Origin: Stutzerimonas stutzeri
Lineage (GTDB): Bacteria; Pseudomonadota; Gammaproteobacteria; Pseudomonadales; Pseudomonadaceae
NCBI RefSeq assembly: GCF_000590475.1
Contig: NZ_CP007441.1
Location: 2,486,660-2,550,659, forward strand
Direction of reading: 5' to 3'
DNA: 64,000 nt
Below are positions 8,272-16,834 of the stretch, piece after piece. Position 1 is the stretch's first letter, and each line of letters opens with the position of its first letter. Below the pieces are notes generated by a model that was not told the origin of the DNA, made no database searches, and worked only from the letters and a program-made list of their open reading frames with translations. Both the position numbers and the translations under genes were made by a program.

Positions 8272-10664
8272 GCTCCGACCTCGCCAATGGTGGTTTGCGG
8301 CTTAAAGCACGCTCGCTCATCAATACACAAAAGCATGTCGCTGTTCGAAGCCGGCTTGATCAGCACGTTGTCGAACTCCAGGTGCTCTGGATAACCAGAC
8401 GGACGTTGGGCCGGTGCCGCCGAATAAAGCACCACGGGAACTTTTGGCCAGGCGCTGCGTACCTGGCGCAGAAACTCCCAGCCGTCCAGGTCAGGCATCA
8501 TCTGGTCGGTGACGATCAGATCAACGGGGTCGTCCGAAAGGCATGCAATCGCTTGAGCAGCGCTGGTCGCAGTAGAAATTTCAAAGCCATAGCCGCCCAG
8601 TAGATCCGCCAGCCACTCCACGTTCTGCTCCACATCGTCGACCAGCAGGACGTGCCGCCCAGCTCCGTCCACTGCAGTTAACGGACCATTCGAAGCGGTA
8701 AAATCGATGTCCTGCTCGGTCGCGCAGGCGAGCTGCACAGTAAAGCTCACTCGAGTTCCACCTTCTGCAGGCGCCTCGATCTTCAGTTCGCTATCCATGC
8801 GCTGCAGCAATTCCTGGACGATGGACAATCCCAGCCCGCTTCCCTCGTACTGCTGGGCATTGCGGCCACGCCCAAACGGTCGCATCAGTTGCTCGCGATC
8901 CTTTGGGTCGAGTCCTATGCCGCTGTCGGCCACGCAGAAGCGCAGTTGCACCTTCGGATGGTGGCTGTCAACGCAGCTGACCTCGAAACGAATGTGTCCC
9001 TCAGTGGTGAACTTGGCTGCATTGGCCAGCAAGTTGATAAGCACCTGACGCAGCCGCCGAAAATCGGCATGCACCAGCATCGGGAGGTCTTGGGCGAAGC
9101 GGGCATCGAACGCGTTGTGCTGGCGGGTGGCCAGAAAAGCGGCCTCGTCCTCCACTTCACGCAGGAAGCCGTAAAGATAGCCGGGCGCCAGCGACAACTC
9201 CATTTGCTGCAGCTCGCCAGAAGAAAACTCCAGCAGATCATCAATCAGCTCAAGCTGTCGCCGCGTGTTGCGCTCGATCTTCTGCGGATAGTCATGTACC
9301 GGCCCCGTCTGTAGCAAACGAGCGTAGTTAATCACGCTGACCAGAGGCGAACGCAGATCATGACTGATCCGAGCGATCAGCCCGCTACGCGCCCGTAGCG
9401 ATTCGCGCAGCTGTTCGGTACGCAGGGCCACCGTCTGCTCGAGGCGTTCGTGCTCGGCCTGTTTCAGATGATCGAGGTCGAGCAGCGCTCGCTTCTCCCG
9501 AGATCTGGCGCGGCTCACCTCGACGGCAAGCGTACATAACAGCAACAGGACGCCCGGTAAGGTTGAAGACAGGCTGAAGCGCTGTTCAGGCGACTGCCAG
9601 GGTATGCCACTCAGTTCGAGAAAATAGCGAGCAGCCAGCAGCAACATGAAAAGCAACGGCAGCAACCAGGCCAGCCAGTCGTAGCGGACACCCCTGCGCC
9701 AACCGACCAACAGCGTCAGCGGAAAAAGCAAGTAAATGCCTTTCATCATCATCAGAGCGGCGTCACCTCCCTGGACCGGGTCTATCAGCGTCCATAGGCG
9801 CGCGCCTGCATGCGCGACGAACTGCAGGCCGAACAAGACACCGATGACTCTGGGTAGCTGACTGACACGCAGCACCACCGCGGCGTAGCCCAGAAAGCAT
9901 GCAAACGAGACCACACTGGCCAGCACGGTCAGCTCTCGCGTCCAACTGAGCGCCGCCGGCCAGAGCACCAGATATCCATTCAGGACACACGTCAGCAGGA
10001 TGTAAGAACTTACGGCGAAGGCATGCACCACGACCAGACAGGAGCGGAAGATCGCGCCAATCATCAGGCTGAACAGGGCAACCAGGCATACGATGCCAAG
10101 CGTGATTCCGTCCCACAGGTCCGTGGACTGACGATGTTGGAAGCGCGCCAGATCGGACCAGAGTTCGGGATTAATTAACATCTGCGTGCCGCTGGCGACC
10201 CGCACAATCAACACAACCGATTCACCAGCCGGCATCGACACAGGGAAGAGCGGCTGCCGCGCCGGATACGACCATTCTTGGAGCGGATAAAGGCTTCCCG
10301 CCCGCATCGATTTCCAGCCACCCGGCACCATTTTATAGACGCGAACGTCTTCCAGACGCGGCGCGCCCACCGTCAGCCAGCGCGAGCAAGTGCTCGATCC
10401 TCCATTGTTCAATTCCAGACGGAGCCAAAACGCCGAATGTGTATATCCGGCAGGTGGCAGACCTGCCTGGGCCCCGGAACCACTTTCAAAACGGGCCAGA
10501 ACGCGGGCCAGACTCAACGCCCCGCTACGATCTTCGATCACCTGCGCAACGGGCAACTCGAAATGCTCGTCTTTACATACATCCACGGGAACCGCGGCTT
10601 GTGCGAGGCCCGAGATCGAAAGGCAGAACCCAAACAGCAGGCAACTCAACCGCCGTCCGATCAT
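8268..10664 (-). CDS. 7TMR-DISM hybrid sensor histidine kinase
   Basis: Membrane sensor that phosphorylates itself and passes phosphate to its own receiver domain. Of 798 residues, 1-23 are a signal peptide, about 25-160 a periplasmic DISMED2-type domain (SAFWLRLEL and LEDVRVY are typical), and about 185-385 seven transmembrane helices. HisKA follows with ISHDLRSP (His near 434), then HATPase_c with an N-box (NLLANAAKFT) and GSGLGLSIV near 608. The C-terminal receiver has Asp near 717 (VTDQMMPDLDG). ATG 10664 overlaps the TGA of the upstream regulator gene as ATGA. A longer reading to 10766 is possible, but it would run deep into that gene and hide the signal peptide. The DISMED2 domain points to a small periplasmic ligand, which is not identified. 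Confidence 0.92.
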   Translation of the reverse strand: MIGRRLSCLLFGFCLSISGLAQAAVPVDVCKDEHFELPVAQVIEDRSGALSLARVLARFESGSGAQAGLPPAGYTHSAFWLRLELNNGGSSTCSRWLTVGAPRLEDVRVYKMVPGGWKSMRAGSLYPLQEWSYPARQPLFPVSMPAGESVVLIVRVASGTQMLINPELWSDLARFQHRQSTDLWDGITLGIVCLVALFSLMIGAIFRSCLVVVHAFAVSSYILLTCVLNGYLVLWPAALSWTRELTVLASVVSFACFLGYAAVVLRVSQLPRVIGVLFGLQFVAHAGARLWTLIDPVQGGDAALMMMKGIYLLFPLTLLVGWRRGVRYDWLAWLLPLLFMLLLAARYFLELSGIPWQSPEQRFSLSSTLPGVLLLLCTLAVEVSRARSREKRALLDLDHLKQAEHERLEQTVALRTEQLRESLRARSGLIARISHDLRSPLVSVINYARLLQTGPVHDYPQKIERNTRRQLELIDDLLEFSSGELQQMELSLAPGYLYGFLREVEDEAAFLATRQHNAFDARFAQDLPMLVHADFRRLRQVLINLLANAAKFTTEGHIRFEVSCVDSHHPKVQLRFCVADSGIGLDPKDREQLMRPFGRGRNAQQYEGSGLGLSIVQELLQRMDSELKIEAPAEGGTRVSFTVQLACATEQDIDFTASNGPLTAVDGAGRHVLLVDDVEQNVEWLADLLGGYGFEISTATSAAQAIACLSDDPVDLIVTDQMMPDLDGWEFLRQVRSAWPKVPVVLYSAAPAQRPSGYPEHLEFDNVLIKPASNSDMLLCIDERACFKPQTTIGEVGA

Positions 10665-11476
10665 GCGAAACGAACCGAGCCGGCCTCGCAGGCGCCGTGG
10701 ATCTGTTGACGGAACTGTGTGGGGGTAATCCCCGACCACTGGCGAAACGCTGTGGTGAAATTGCATGCACTGCGAAACCCGACCAGTTCGGCTATATCCT
10801 GAATGCTCATGGATCCGTCGGTGAGCAGTTTCTGACCGCGACGCAAACGAGCTTCGCGGATGTAACCGAAAACGGTCGTGCCCAAATGCTCACGAAAGAT
10901 CATCGATAAGCGTTTCTCGTGTGTCCCTACCATTCGCGAGATGACGGACAGCGACGGCAGATCATCCAGTTTCTCGTCAACCAGGCGCATCGCCGCCCGG
11001 AGAATCACCTGATCGGGTTGGTCACCGTCGGCCGTCTCAAGACAAGGTGCGGCAGGCAGTTCATCACGCCACGTCAGTTGCAGGTGGATGCGGATCCGAG
11101 CGAGCACCTCTTCAGGTTCACAGCTCTTGAGTACGTAATCGACTCCGCCCAAGGTCAAACCCTCCAGGCGCTCGTCCAGAGAACCCGAGGAGGTCAGAAA
11201 CAGAATCGGAACGCGGCGTGTCACCGAGGCCTCGCGCAATAGACGGCACAGGCTAAAGCCGTCCATCTGGGGCATCCGGACGTCCAGCACAATGAGATCC
11301 GGTCGAGTGGTCAGCGCCCGCTGATAGCCCTGGTAGGCTTCGGTTGCCACCGAGACCTTCCATGCCTGTGCTCTGAGCAGCGTAAGCAGTCCTCTGATCT
11401 CATCCGGCGTATCGTCGATCACCAGTACGTGCGGCGTACCCTGCTGTGGCAACCCGGTTTTCTCAAGATCCACCAT
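10661..11476 (-). CDS. Response regulator with AraC-type DNA-binding domain
   Basis: First gene of the regulator-kinase-receptor operon and the likely output of the kinase encoded after it. The N-terminal receiver carries the acidic pair in VLVIDD, the phospho-acceptor Asp near residue 62 (LIVLDVRMPQMDG) and a Lys in YVLKS. A C-terminal double helix-turn-helix of AraC/XylS type covers about 165-265 (LRRGQKLLTDG, GFRSACNFTTAFRQWSG, TPTQFRQ). ATG 11476 (271 residues) is favoured because a GAAGGGCGGGGAG stretch lies just before it; an in-frame ATG at 11506 has no ribosome-binding site. REC-AraC fusions are less common than free AraC regulators next to TonB receptors. No clear Fur box was found upstream. 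Confidence 0.92.
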   Translation of the reverse strand: MVDLEKTGLPQQGTPHVLVIDDTPDEIRGLLTLLRAQAWKVSVATEAYQGYQRALTTRPDLIVLDVRMPQMDGFSLCRLLREASVTRRVPILFLTSSGSLDERLEGLTLGGVDYVLKSCEPEEVLARIRIHLQLTWRDELPAAPCLETADGDQPDQVILRAAMRLVDEKLDDLPSLSVISRMVGTHEKRLSMIFREHLGTTVFGYIREARLRRGQKLLTDGSMSIQDIAELVGFRSACNFTTAFRQWSGITPTQFRQQIHGACEAGSVRFA

Positions 11477-11689
11477 GCTCCCCGCCCTTCTTTGTGTGGA
11501 TGTCATGTGTGTGCATTCGAGGCGGCACGCTCACTCGAAGTGTCAGCGCGCACGGCCGTTCGCCAGTCCTCAAGAGCGACCTGACGTTATCCCCGTGGCC
11601 ATTCGCATATGCCATTTTAATCTTTCGGCAGCGTAGCGGTTTACTGAAGACTCGGTAGTGCTGTTTGGACGGACGTACGCAAATAGCGT

Positions 11690-12370
11690 CAAGGCGCGCT
11701 AACTCGGATCTTGCCCTATTGGCAGCCGAATCTGGAGTTGCTTCAGCAATTGGCGCCAGAGCTGATCCTTTGCGATCCCACCGTCGACCGCGCGCTACGC
11801 AGCATCGCGCCATCCGAGGTGGTGGACATCTATCCCACCGAACAAGGCGTCTGGCACAGCGCCAGCGCCTTCACCTTGCGGCTCGCCGCGCGCCTGGAGC
11901 TGGAGTCACGAGCCATCGCCGATCTCCAAGTAGCCAATGAACGTCTCGAGGCCTTGGCCAAACGATTGGCAAGCCGCCCCCGGCCGCCGTTGTGTATCGT
12001 GGTGCTCAACCAGGACGGCCGTCACGCGACGGTCTAAGGACGCAACAGCATGGCTCAGGATGTGCTCGATCGGCTCGGTCTAATCAACGCTTGGCAGGGT
12101 CCGAGCAATGCCATGGGTTTCAGCTTGACCGGCGTCGATCGACTCGCCGAAACGCCTGACACTCACTTGCTCTATATCGAAATCCCGACCACGTCGGCGC
12201 GCCTGCAGAACCTGCGCCAGCCCAACGCGCTGTGGGACAACCTGCCGTCCGTGCGTAACGGCCAGAGCCAGCCTCTTGGCAAGTTCTACCCCTACGGTGG
12301 CATTGCTTCCGCCCTCAGCCTGGCACAACGCATCGCCAGCTATCTTCTGCAGAGCCATCCGCATGTCTGA
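11690..12370 (+). pseudogene. Degraded FhuD-like siderophore-binding protein gene
   Basis: Remnant of a periplasmic substrate-binding protein for iron-siderophore import. The reading frame gives LPYWQPNLELLQQLAPELILCDP, typical of this family's N-terminal lobe, but sequence before it is missing: an in-frame TAG lies at 11684-11686 and no signal peptide is seen. A TAA at 12035-12037 interrupts the frame just before GRNSMAQDVLDRLGL; homologues usually read VYGxNS here, so one base change of a Tyr codon would explain the stop. The C-terminal lobe (YFPYGG-like FYPYGG, SALSLAQRI) is intact up to TGA 12370. The gene overlaps the following fhuB-like gene by 8 bases, as in a normal operon. Confidence 0.85.
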
Positions 12371-13852
12371 TTCCCTTACTGCCCTGCCCGCCAGACGCGG
12401 CGAGCCTTACCGCAACCCGTGGCCCTGGGCCCTGGGCCCTGGGCCCTGGCACTCGGGCTGGTAGCTTTGTCTCTGGCGGTCCATGGCCTGCAAGGGCTGC
12501 TCCCTCGCGAATTCTGGTGGCAAGCGCTGTGGAGCCCGGATCTCGACGATGCGCGCCAGGTCATGCTGCACTACAGCTTCGCGCCTTGGCTGCTGGTCAG
12601 CCTGCTGGCCGGCGCCGCCCTTGGATTGGCCGGCACGCTGTTCCAGCAGGTGCTGCGCAACCCGCTGGCCGAACCGGTGACGCTGGGTGTGGCGGGCGGC
12701 GCCAACCTCGCGTTGCCGGTGTTCACCATCGGCGCGCCTGGATTACTGGCCCGCTTCGGTGTTGAGTGGGCCACGCTGTTGGGTGCAGGGATGGCGACCC
12801 TGGCGCGGTTCGCCATTGCCTGGGGACGGACGCTTTCGCCATTGCGTTTCATACTTGCCGGCATGGTCATCAGCCTCTACTGCAACGCGATCAACGCCTT
12901 GCTCGAGCTGTTCAACCACAACTATCTGATCGACTTGCTGCTCTGGCAGGCCGGCTCGCTGAACCAGAGTGGCTGGGACGGCGTCACCTATCTGCTGCCC
13001 CTCCTGCTCGGTGCGGCGCTGTTCGCTGGGCTCCTGCTGCGCCCACTACCGGCGCTCGGCCTGGACGATGAAAGCGCCTCCAGCCTTGGCGTCTCGCTGC
13101 GCACTACGCGCAGCTTGGCACTGCTCAGCGCGGTGGCGTTGAGCGCCTTCGTCACCAGTTGCTTTGGCATCATCGGCTTCGTCGGGCTCGCCGCACCGGC
13201 CATCGCTCGTCTGACCGGGGCCCGCACGCTGCGCCAGCGACTGATCTGGGCGCCGATACTGGGCGCCGTACTGCTCTGTCTGGTGGATCAGTGCCCGCGA
13301 AATCTCGCGCTTCGTAGGCGAAGTGCCCGCTGGCATTCTCACTTCGGTGTTCAGCGTGCCGCGGTTGCTTTGGCTGCTGAGCCGTCAGCGTGCCGGTGGT
13401 ATTCGTCCGGCACGCGCCGGCATCGGTCGCCGTGTAGCGTCCACTAGGCAATTGATCGCTAGTGTCGGTTTGCTGCCGCTATGCCTACTGCTAGCGCGCC
13501 CGCTCGAGCTGCTCACGCTAGGGACGGGACCCGCCTCGGCACTGGGGCTGCGCCTGCGTCTGAGCCAGCTGACGACCCTGATGCTCGCGGCGCTGCTTAC
13601 GGCGGCCGGGACGCTGGCGGTCGGCCCGCTCAGCTTCGTCGGGCTGATCGCGCCTCACATCGTTCGCCAGCTCGGCGTACGTCATGCCGTGCCGCAACTT
13701 GTCCTCGCCGCGCTAATCGGCACTTTGATCATGCTCATCGCCGATTGGATGGGGCGCAGCATCGCCTACCCCTGGCCGGTCTCCGCGGGCTGCTGGCCGC
13801 ATTTATCGGCTGCCCCTATTTTCTTTGGTTGATGCATCGCGAACGGAGCTGA
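12363..13852 (+). pseudogene. Degraded FhuB-like (double-length FecCD) permease gene
   Basis: Broken inner-membrane permease gene of an iron-siderophore ABC importer. From ATG 12363 the frame is lost within a GGCCCTG tandem repeat at 12421-12448. The next frame gives a good FecCD half (RNPLAEPVTLGVAGGANLA, FIGFVGLAAPAIAR) until about 13293. There a second shift occurs before the reading REISRFVGEVPAGILTSVFSVPRLLW. The second FecCD half lacks about 200 internal residues, resuming at LLPLCLLLARPLELLTLG and GPLSFVGLIAPHIVR. A further shift near 13775 precedes GCPYFLWLMHRERS and the stop at 13852. Several independent lesions make function very unlikely. No ATPase gene of this importer is present in the window. 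Confidence 0.88.
12421..12448 (+). repeat. Four-copy GGCCCTG heptamer tandem repeat
   Basis: Four perfect head-to-tail copies of GGCCCTG lie 58 bases after the fhuB-like ATG. A 7-base unit shifts the reading frame with each gain or loss. With two or five copies the ATG at 12363 would be in frame with the permease sequence; with the four present it reaches TAG after 33 codons. The two-copy reading (PWPWALALGLVALSL) looks like the original protein. Confidence 0.85.
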
Positions 13853-14234
13853 ACCCAGAGCCGGCTGCCAAGCTGAGATCGCGTCCGCGCACACCTGCAG
13901 GCGTGATCCGAACCGCCCAAAGCAATGCTGATGAGCCATGTCCATTTTCCGCCATGGCCAGCGCGGTGTTCCCATAGCAGATCGAGCGAATCTGGTCGCC
14001 GGGCTCAGGAAGTCCGCAATGTGGCCGGAGCGACATGCAGCGGGCTGCTGCTAAGCATTCTGGACGACGGTCGCGCCTGCCCACTGATCTGGTTCGACTC
14101 CTGTGTCTAGCCTCTCGGCACCTCGCTCGAACCTCTTCGTTCGACTGGGTTCAGTTTAAGAACAACGAAAGAACTGCAGCGATACCGCAGGTCTTGGCTT
14201 GATGCACCCCATGCGCCGATCGAGGAGGCACAGT
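13853..14234. other. Gene-free stretch between the fhuB remnant and the glycosyltransferase
   Basis: About 380 bases with no open frame that I recognise on either strand. A 61-codon frame on the plus strand (13925-14110) has no domain signature and no clear ribosome-binding site. The 3' part should contain the promoter of the glycosyltransferase gene. Confidence 0.5.
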
Positions 14235-15026
14235 TTGCAAAAGCACCCGCGATGGAATGAGCCTCGTGCAGACGAAGGATCGTCCTGTTGCTACGACAGA
14301 CACAGCACCCTCAGAGTATTCGATATCGATTTCTACAATGGATCAAACGCCGAACTCATCTCGCACGTCATTGAGGCGAGCGACAGCGAGTTCAGCTATA
14401 TCGTCACGCCAAATGTTAACCATGTGGTACGACTCGAAGACGATCCCGAGCTGCGTCGCGCCTATGCCAACGCCAGCCACCGGGTTTGCGACAGCCAAGT
14501 CTTGAAAGGCCTGATGAAGTTCATGCGCATCCATGTGCGTGAGGTCATTCCCGGCAGCAATCTCACCGAAGAACTCATGAGCATCGCTCAGGCGAGGAAA
14601 TGGCGGGTGACGGTCATCGGCTGTGATGTGGCGGACATACGAACGATGCGCCAGCTCTACCGAAATGTGACTTTCTTCCATCACAGCCCGCCCATGGGGT
14701 TCATGGATCGTCCAGAGGAAATTCAAGCGTGTCTGGATTTCGTTACCTGTCACCCCGCCCAACTCGTGGTGCTGGCCGTCGGGTGCCCACGGCAGGAACT
14801 TCTGGGTCAGTTGATCCATGCAAATGGACGGTCACGGGGCGTAGGACTGTGCGTGGGCGCGTCAATCAACTTTTTGTCCGGCAAGGTCAAGCGCGCGCCC
14901 AAATGGATGCAGCGTATGTCACTTGAATGGCTGCATCGCATGTGCACGGAACCGCGGCGCCTGGTGAAGCGCTACGTAACGGATGCGATTCGCATCGTCC
15001 CGATCGTATTCCGTCAGCTCCGCTGA
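14235..15026 (+). CDS. WecG/TagA/CpsF-family glycosyltransferase (GT26)
   Basis: Transfers a sugar (N-acetylmannosamine-type in characterised members) from a nucleotide donor to a lipid-linked acceptor during surface polysaccharide synthesis, on the cytoplasmic membrane face. The family fold is recognisable from VFDIDFYNG to the C-terminus. Its hallmarks are TPNVNHVVRLEDDPELRRAY, the conserved VIPGSNL, FHHSPPMGF, VLAVGCPRQE and CVGASINFLSGKVKRAPKWM. I place the start at TTG 14235 (263 residues) because AGGAGG stands six bases upstream; ATGs at 14202 and 14211 lack such a site. No other polysaccharide genes are nearby, so it is either a lone accessory enzyme or the relic of a cluster. Confidence 0.88.
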   Translation: MQKHPRWNEPRADEGSSCCYDRHSTLRVFDIDFYNGSNAELISHVIEASDSEFSYIVTPNVNHVVRLEDDPELRRAYANASHRVCDSQVLKGLMKFMRIHVREVIPGSNLTEELMSIAQARKWRVTVIGCDVADIRTMRQLYRNVTFFHHSPPMGFMDRPEEIQACLDFVTCHPAQLVVLAVGCPRQELLGQLIHANGRSRGVGLCVGASINFLSGKVKRAPKWMQRMSLEWLHRMCTEPRRLVKRYVTDAIRIVPIVFRQLR

Positions 15027-15608
15027 CCCTCTAGCGCTTGCGTTATCCCGCCCGCCTGCTGGCGCCGTTGATGGGGTCTATCGGCTGCGCGCGTCGATAC
15101 GCATTCGGGACCACCGCCTCGCTGGCTGAGCCTAAATCTATCTTCGGCGCGCCGTGACTGAACCAACGCACCCTGACCGTTACAGGGGGTTGCGGCATTT
15201 TTTAGGCGGATGATGATTGCGCGTTGTTGCCTGATACGGTCAATTCCGCCAGATGATTATCGGCAGCCCAAGTCACGCTCGCGCCCGGCCGTCATCGTGC
15301 GGCTCACCGATGCGGCCCGCGGAGGATTTCCAGACGTTTAAGCGGGGACATCAGGCTGTCCCGAACATTATTTTGCAGCGGTGCTCCACGAGCACGGCAC
15401 CCTCCCAGATACGTTCCGCTTTGCATGAAGAGGGAGTATCTGGAGCGCAAATACTGACTGCTTTCGACGCGACAGCACTAAGCGCCTGGCCTCCCGACCA
15501 GCGCAAACAAGCGCTGGCCGAGCGCTTTGCTTTGCCAGACCGAGCGATGAAGAAGGCCAGGTAGGTCAGCATGCCCCTGCGGATTCTCCTGTATCAATCA
15601 CGGCTCGC
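15027..15608. other. Gene-poor stretch downstream of the glycosyltransferase
   Basis: About 580 bases. One frame (15253-15564, plus) could encode 103 residues with a charged C-terminal half (LSAWPPDQRKQALAERFALPDRAMKKAR), but its N-terminal half is not protein-like and no ribosome-binding site is seen. A neighbouring frame reads VLHEHGTLPDTFRFA. These may be remnants of a decayed gene; I do not recognise a family. Confidence 0.4.
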
Positions 15609-16373
15609 TCACCCGGCGGTGACGGTCATGCCGCCATCGGCCATGACGACCAAGCCGACCATGAAGCTTGCGCGGTCCGAGGCCAGAAAGGCGACGATCT
15701 CTGCAATTTCTTCTGGCTGCGCAGCACGACCGATGGGCGCCGCTTCGCCGTGTTGGGCGAGAAAGCCCGGACCGTCCTCGACCACGTCATTGAGGATGTT
15801 GGTAACCACGTCACCGACGCCGATGGCATTGACGCGAATGCCATGCTCGATGACTTCGAGCGCCAGCGTGCGGGTCAGCTGGGCCAGCGCGCCCTTGGAC
15901 GCGGTGTAGGCGGCGATGGTCGGAAAGGCGAAGTAGGACGCATAGGAGGCGATGTTGACGATGGCGCCGGATTTGTTGGGCATCATTGCCTTGACCGCCT
16001 CGCGGCAATGCAGGAATGCCGCGGTGGCATTGACCGCCTGGATGCGCTCCCAGTCCTCGCGTGTCATGTCGACGACCAGCTTGTTGATGATGATCCCGGC
16101 GTTGTTGACCAGGATGTCCAGCCGGCCGAACTGCTCGACGGCCAGCCCCACCGCGCGCTCGGCGGCGCCGTCTTCGCTGATGTCGGCCACCAGCGGGACC
16201 AGCCCGGGACGGGCGAGATCTTCGACGGCGGGGTTCAGGTCTTCGGCAACGACCTTGGCGCCTCGTGCATGCAGCAACAGGGCGATCGCCTTGCCTATGC
16301 CACTGGCGGCGCCGGTGACCAGTGCAACTTTGCCTTCGACTTCGTGGGGAATGCTGTGCGTGAAATCAGTCAT
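15609..16373 (-). CDS. Short-chain dehydrogenase/reductase (SDR)
   Basis: NAD(P)-dependent oxidoreductase of the classical SDR family, 254 residues; the substrate is unknown. The Rossmann cofactor motif TGAASGIG lies near residues 20-27, NNAG near 93, and the catalytic Ser in NIASYASY near 143. YTASK gives Tyr156 and Lys160. The C-terminal segment SFMVGLVVMADGGMT is typical. ATG 16373 is chosen over an upstream in-frame start because AGGAG sits seven bases before it. An AraC-type regulator gene is transcribed divergently 461 bases away and is the obvious candidate controller. Confidence 0.92.
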   Translation of the reverse strand: MTDFTHSIPHEVEGKVALVTGAASGIGKAIALLLHARGAKVVAEDLNPAVEDLARPGLVPLVADISEDGAAERAVGLAVEQFGRLDILVNNAGIIINKLVVDMTREDWERIQAVNATAAFLHCREAVKAMMPNKSGAIVNIASYASYFAFPTIAAYTASKGALAQLTRTLALEVIEHGIRVNAIGVGDVVTNILNDVVEDGPGFLAQHGEAAPIGRAAQPEEIAEIVAFLASDRASFMVGLVVMADGGMTVTAG

Positions 16374-16834
16374 GGTGCTCTCCTGCGTTGCGAGCCGAAG
16401 AGACATTCGCCGGCTCGGCGCCCGTGAGGCGCTGTCGTTATCGACAGCTGTAATCTCTCGCAAAGCGTTGAGCGGAGCTTTTGCTGATTTGCCGAGGCTG
16501 TCGGAGTTTTGCGCCAACGCACTGATCAGCAGGCGCGGACCAACGCCAGCACACCCGAGAATCTGGTGGCAGCGGGTAAATTCTCATCGCCCCGCATATC
16601 GGGAAAGCAGCGCGCGCCAGTCCACTTCTGGATGCGTGCTGTTCATGCGCGACGAGAACGACAAGCTAGCGCGCATATACGAATAATCCGACCCAGTCGG
16701 GGGCCTGGCCCCTGGATGCGGCCATCCCGGCGTTTTGCCGGCTGGCCTGCCGGCGACTTCGCTCAAAGCCGACGCCGCTGCGTTACCCTATCGACACCAG
16801 CCCTCGCCAGAGGGCTCTGTCGAGGGAGCATCCT
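16374..16834. promoter_or_regulatory. Divergent intergenic region between SDR and AraC-type genes
   Basis: About 460 bases with no supported gene. It must hold both the SDR and araC-like promoters. I did not find a convincing direct-repeat AraC operator by eye, and long open frames here overlap the SDR gene only as shadows. Confidence 0.5.

Noticed and set aside
11477..11690. Fur box upstream of the REC-AraC regulator
   Set aside because: No stretch approaches the GATAAT-based 19-base Fur consensus, so iron control is not claimed from sequence.
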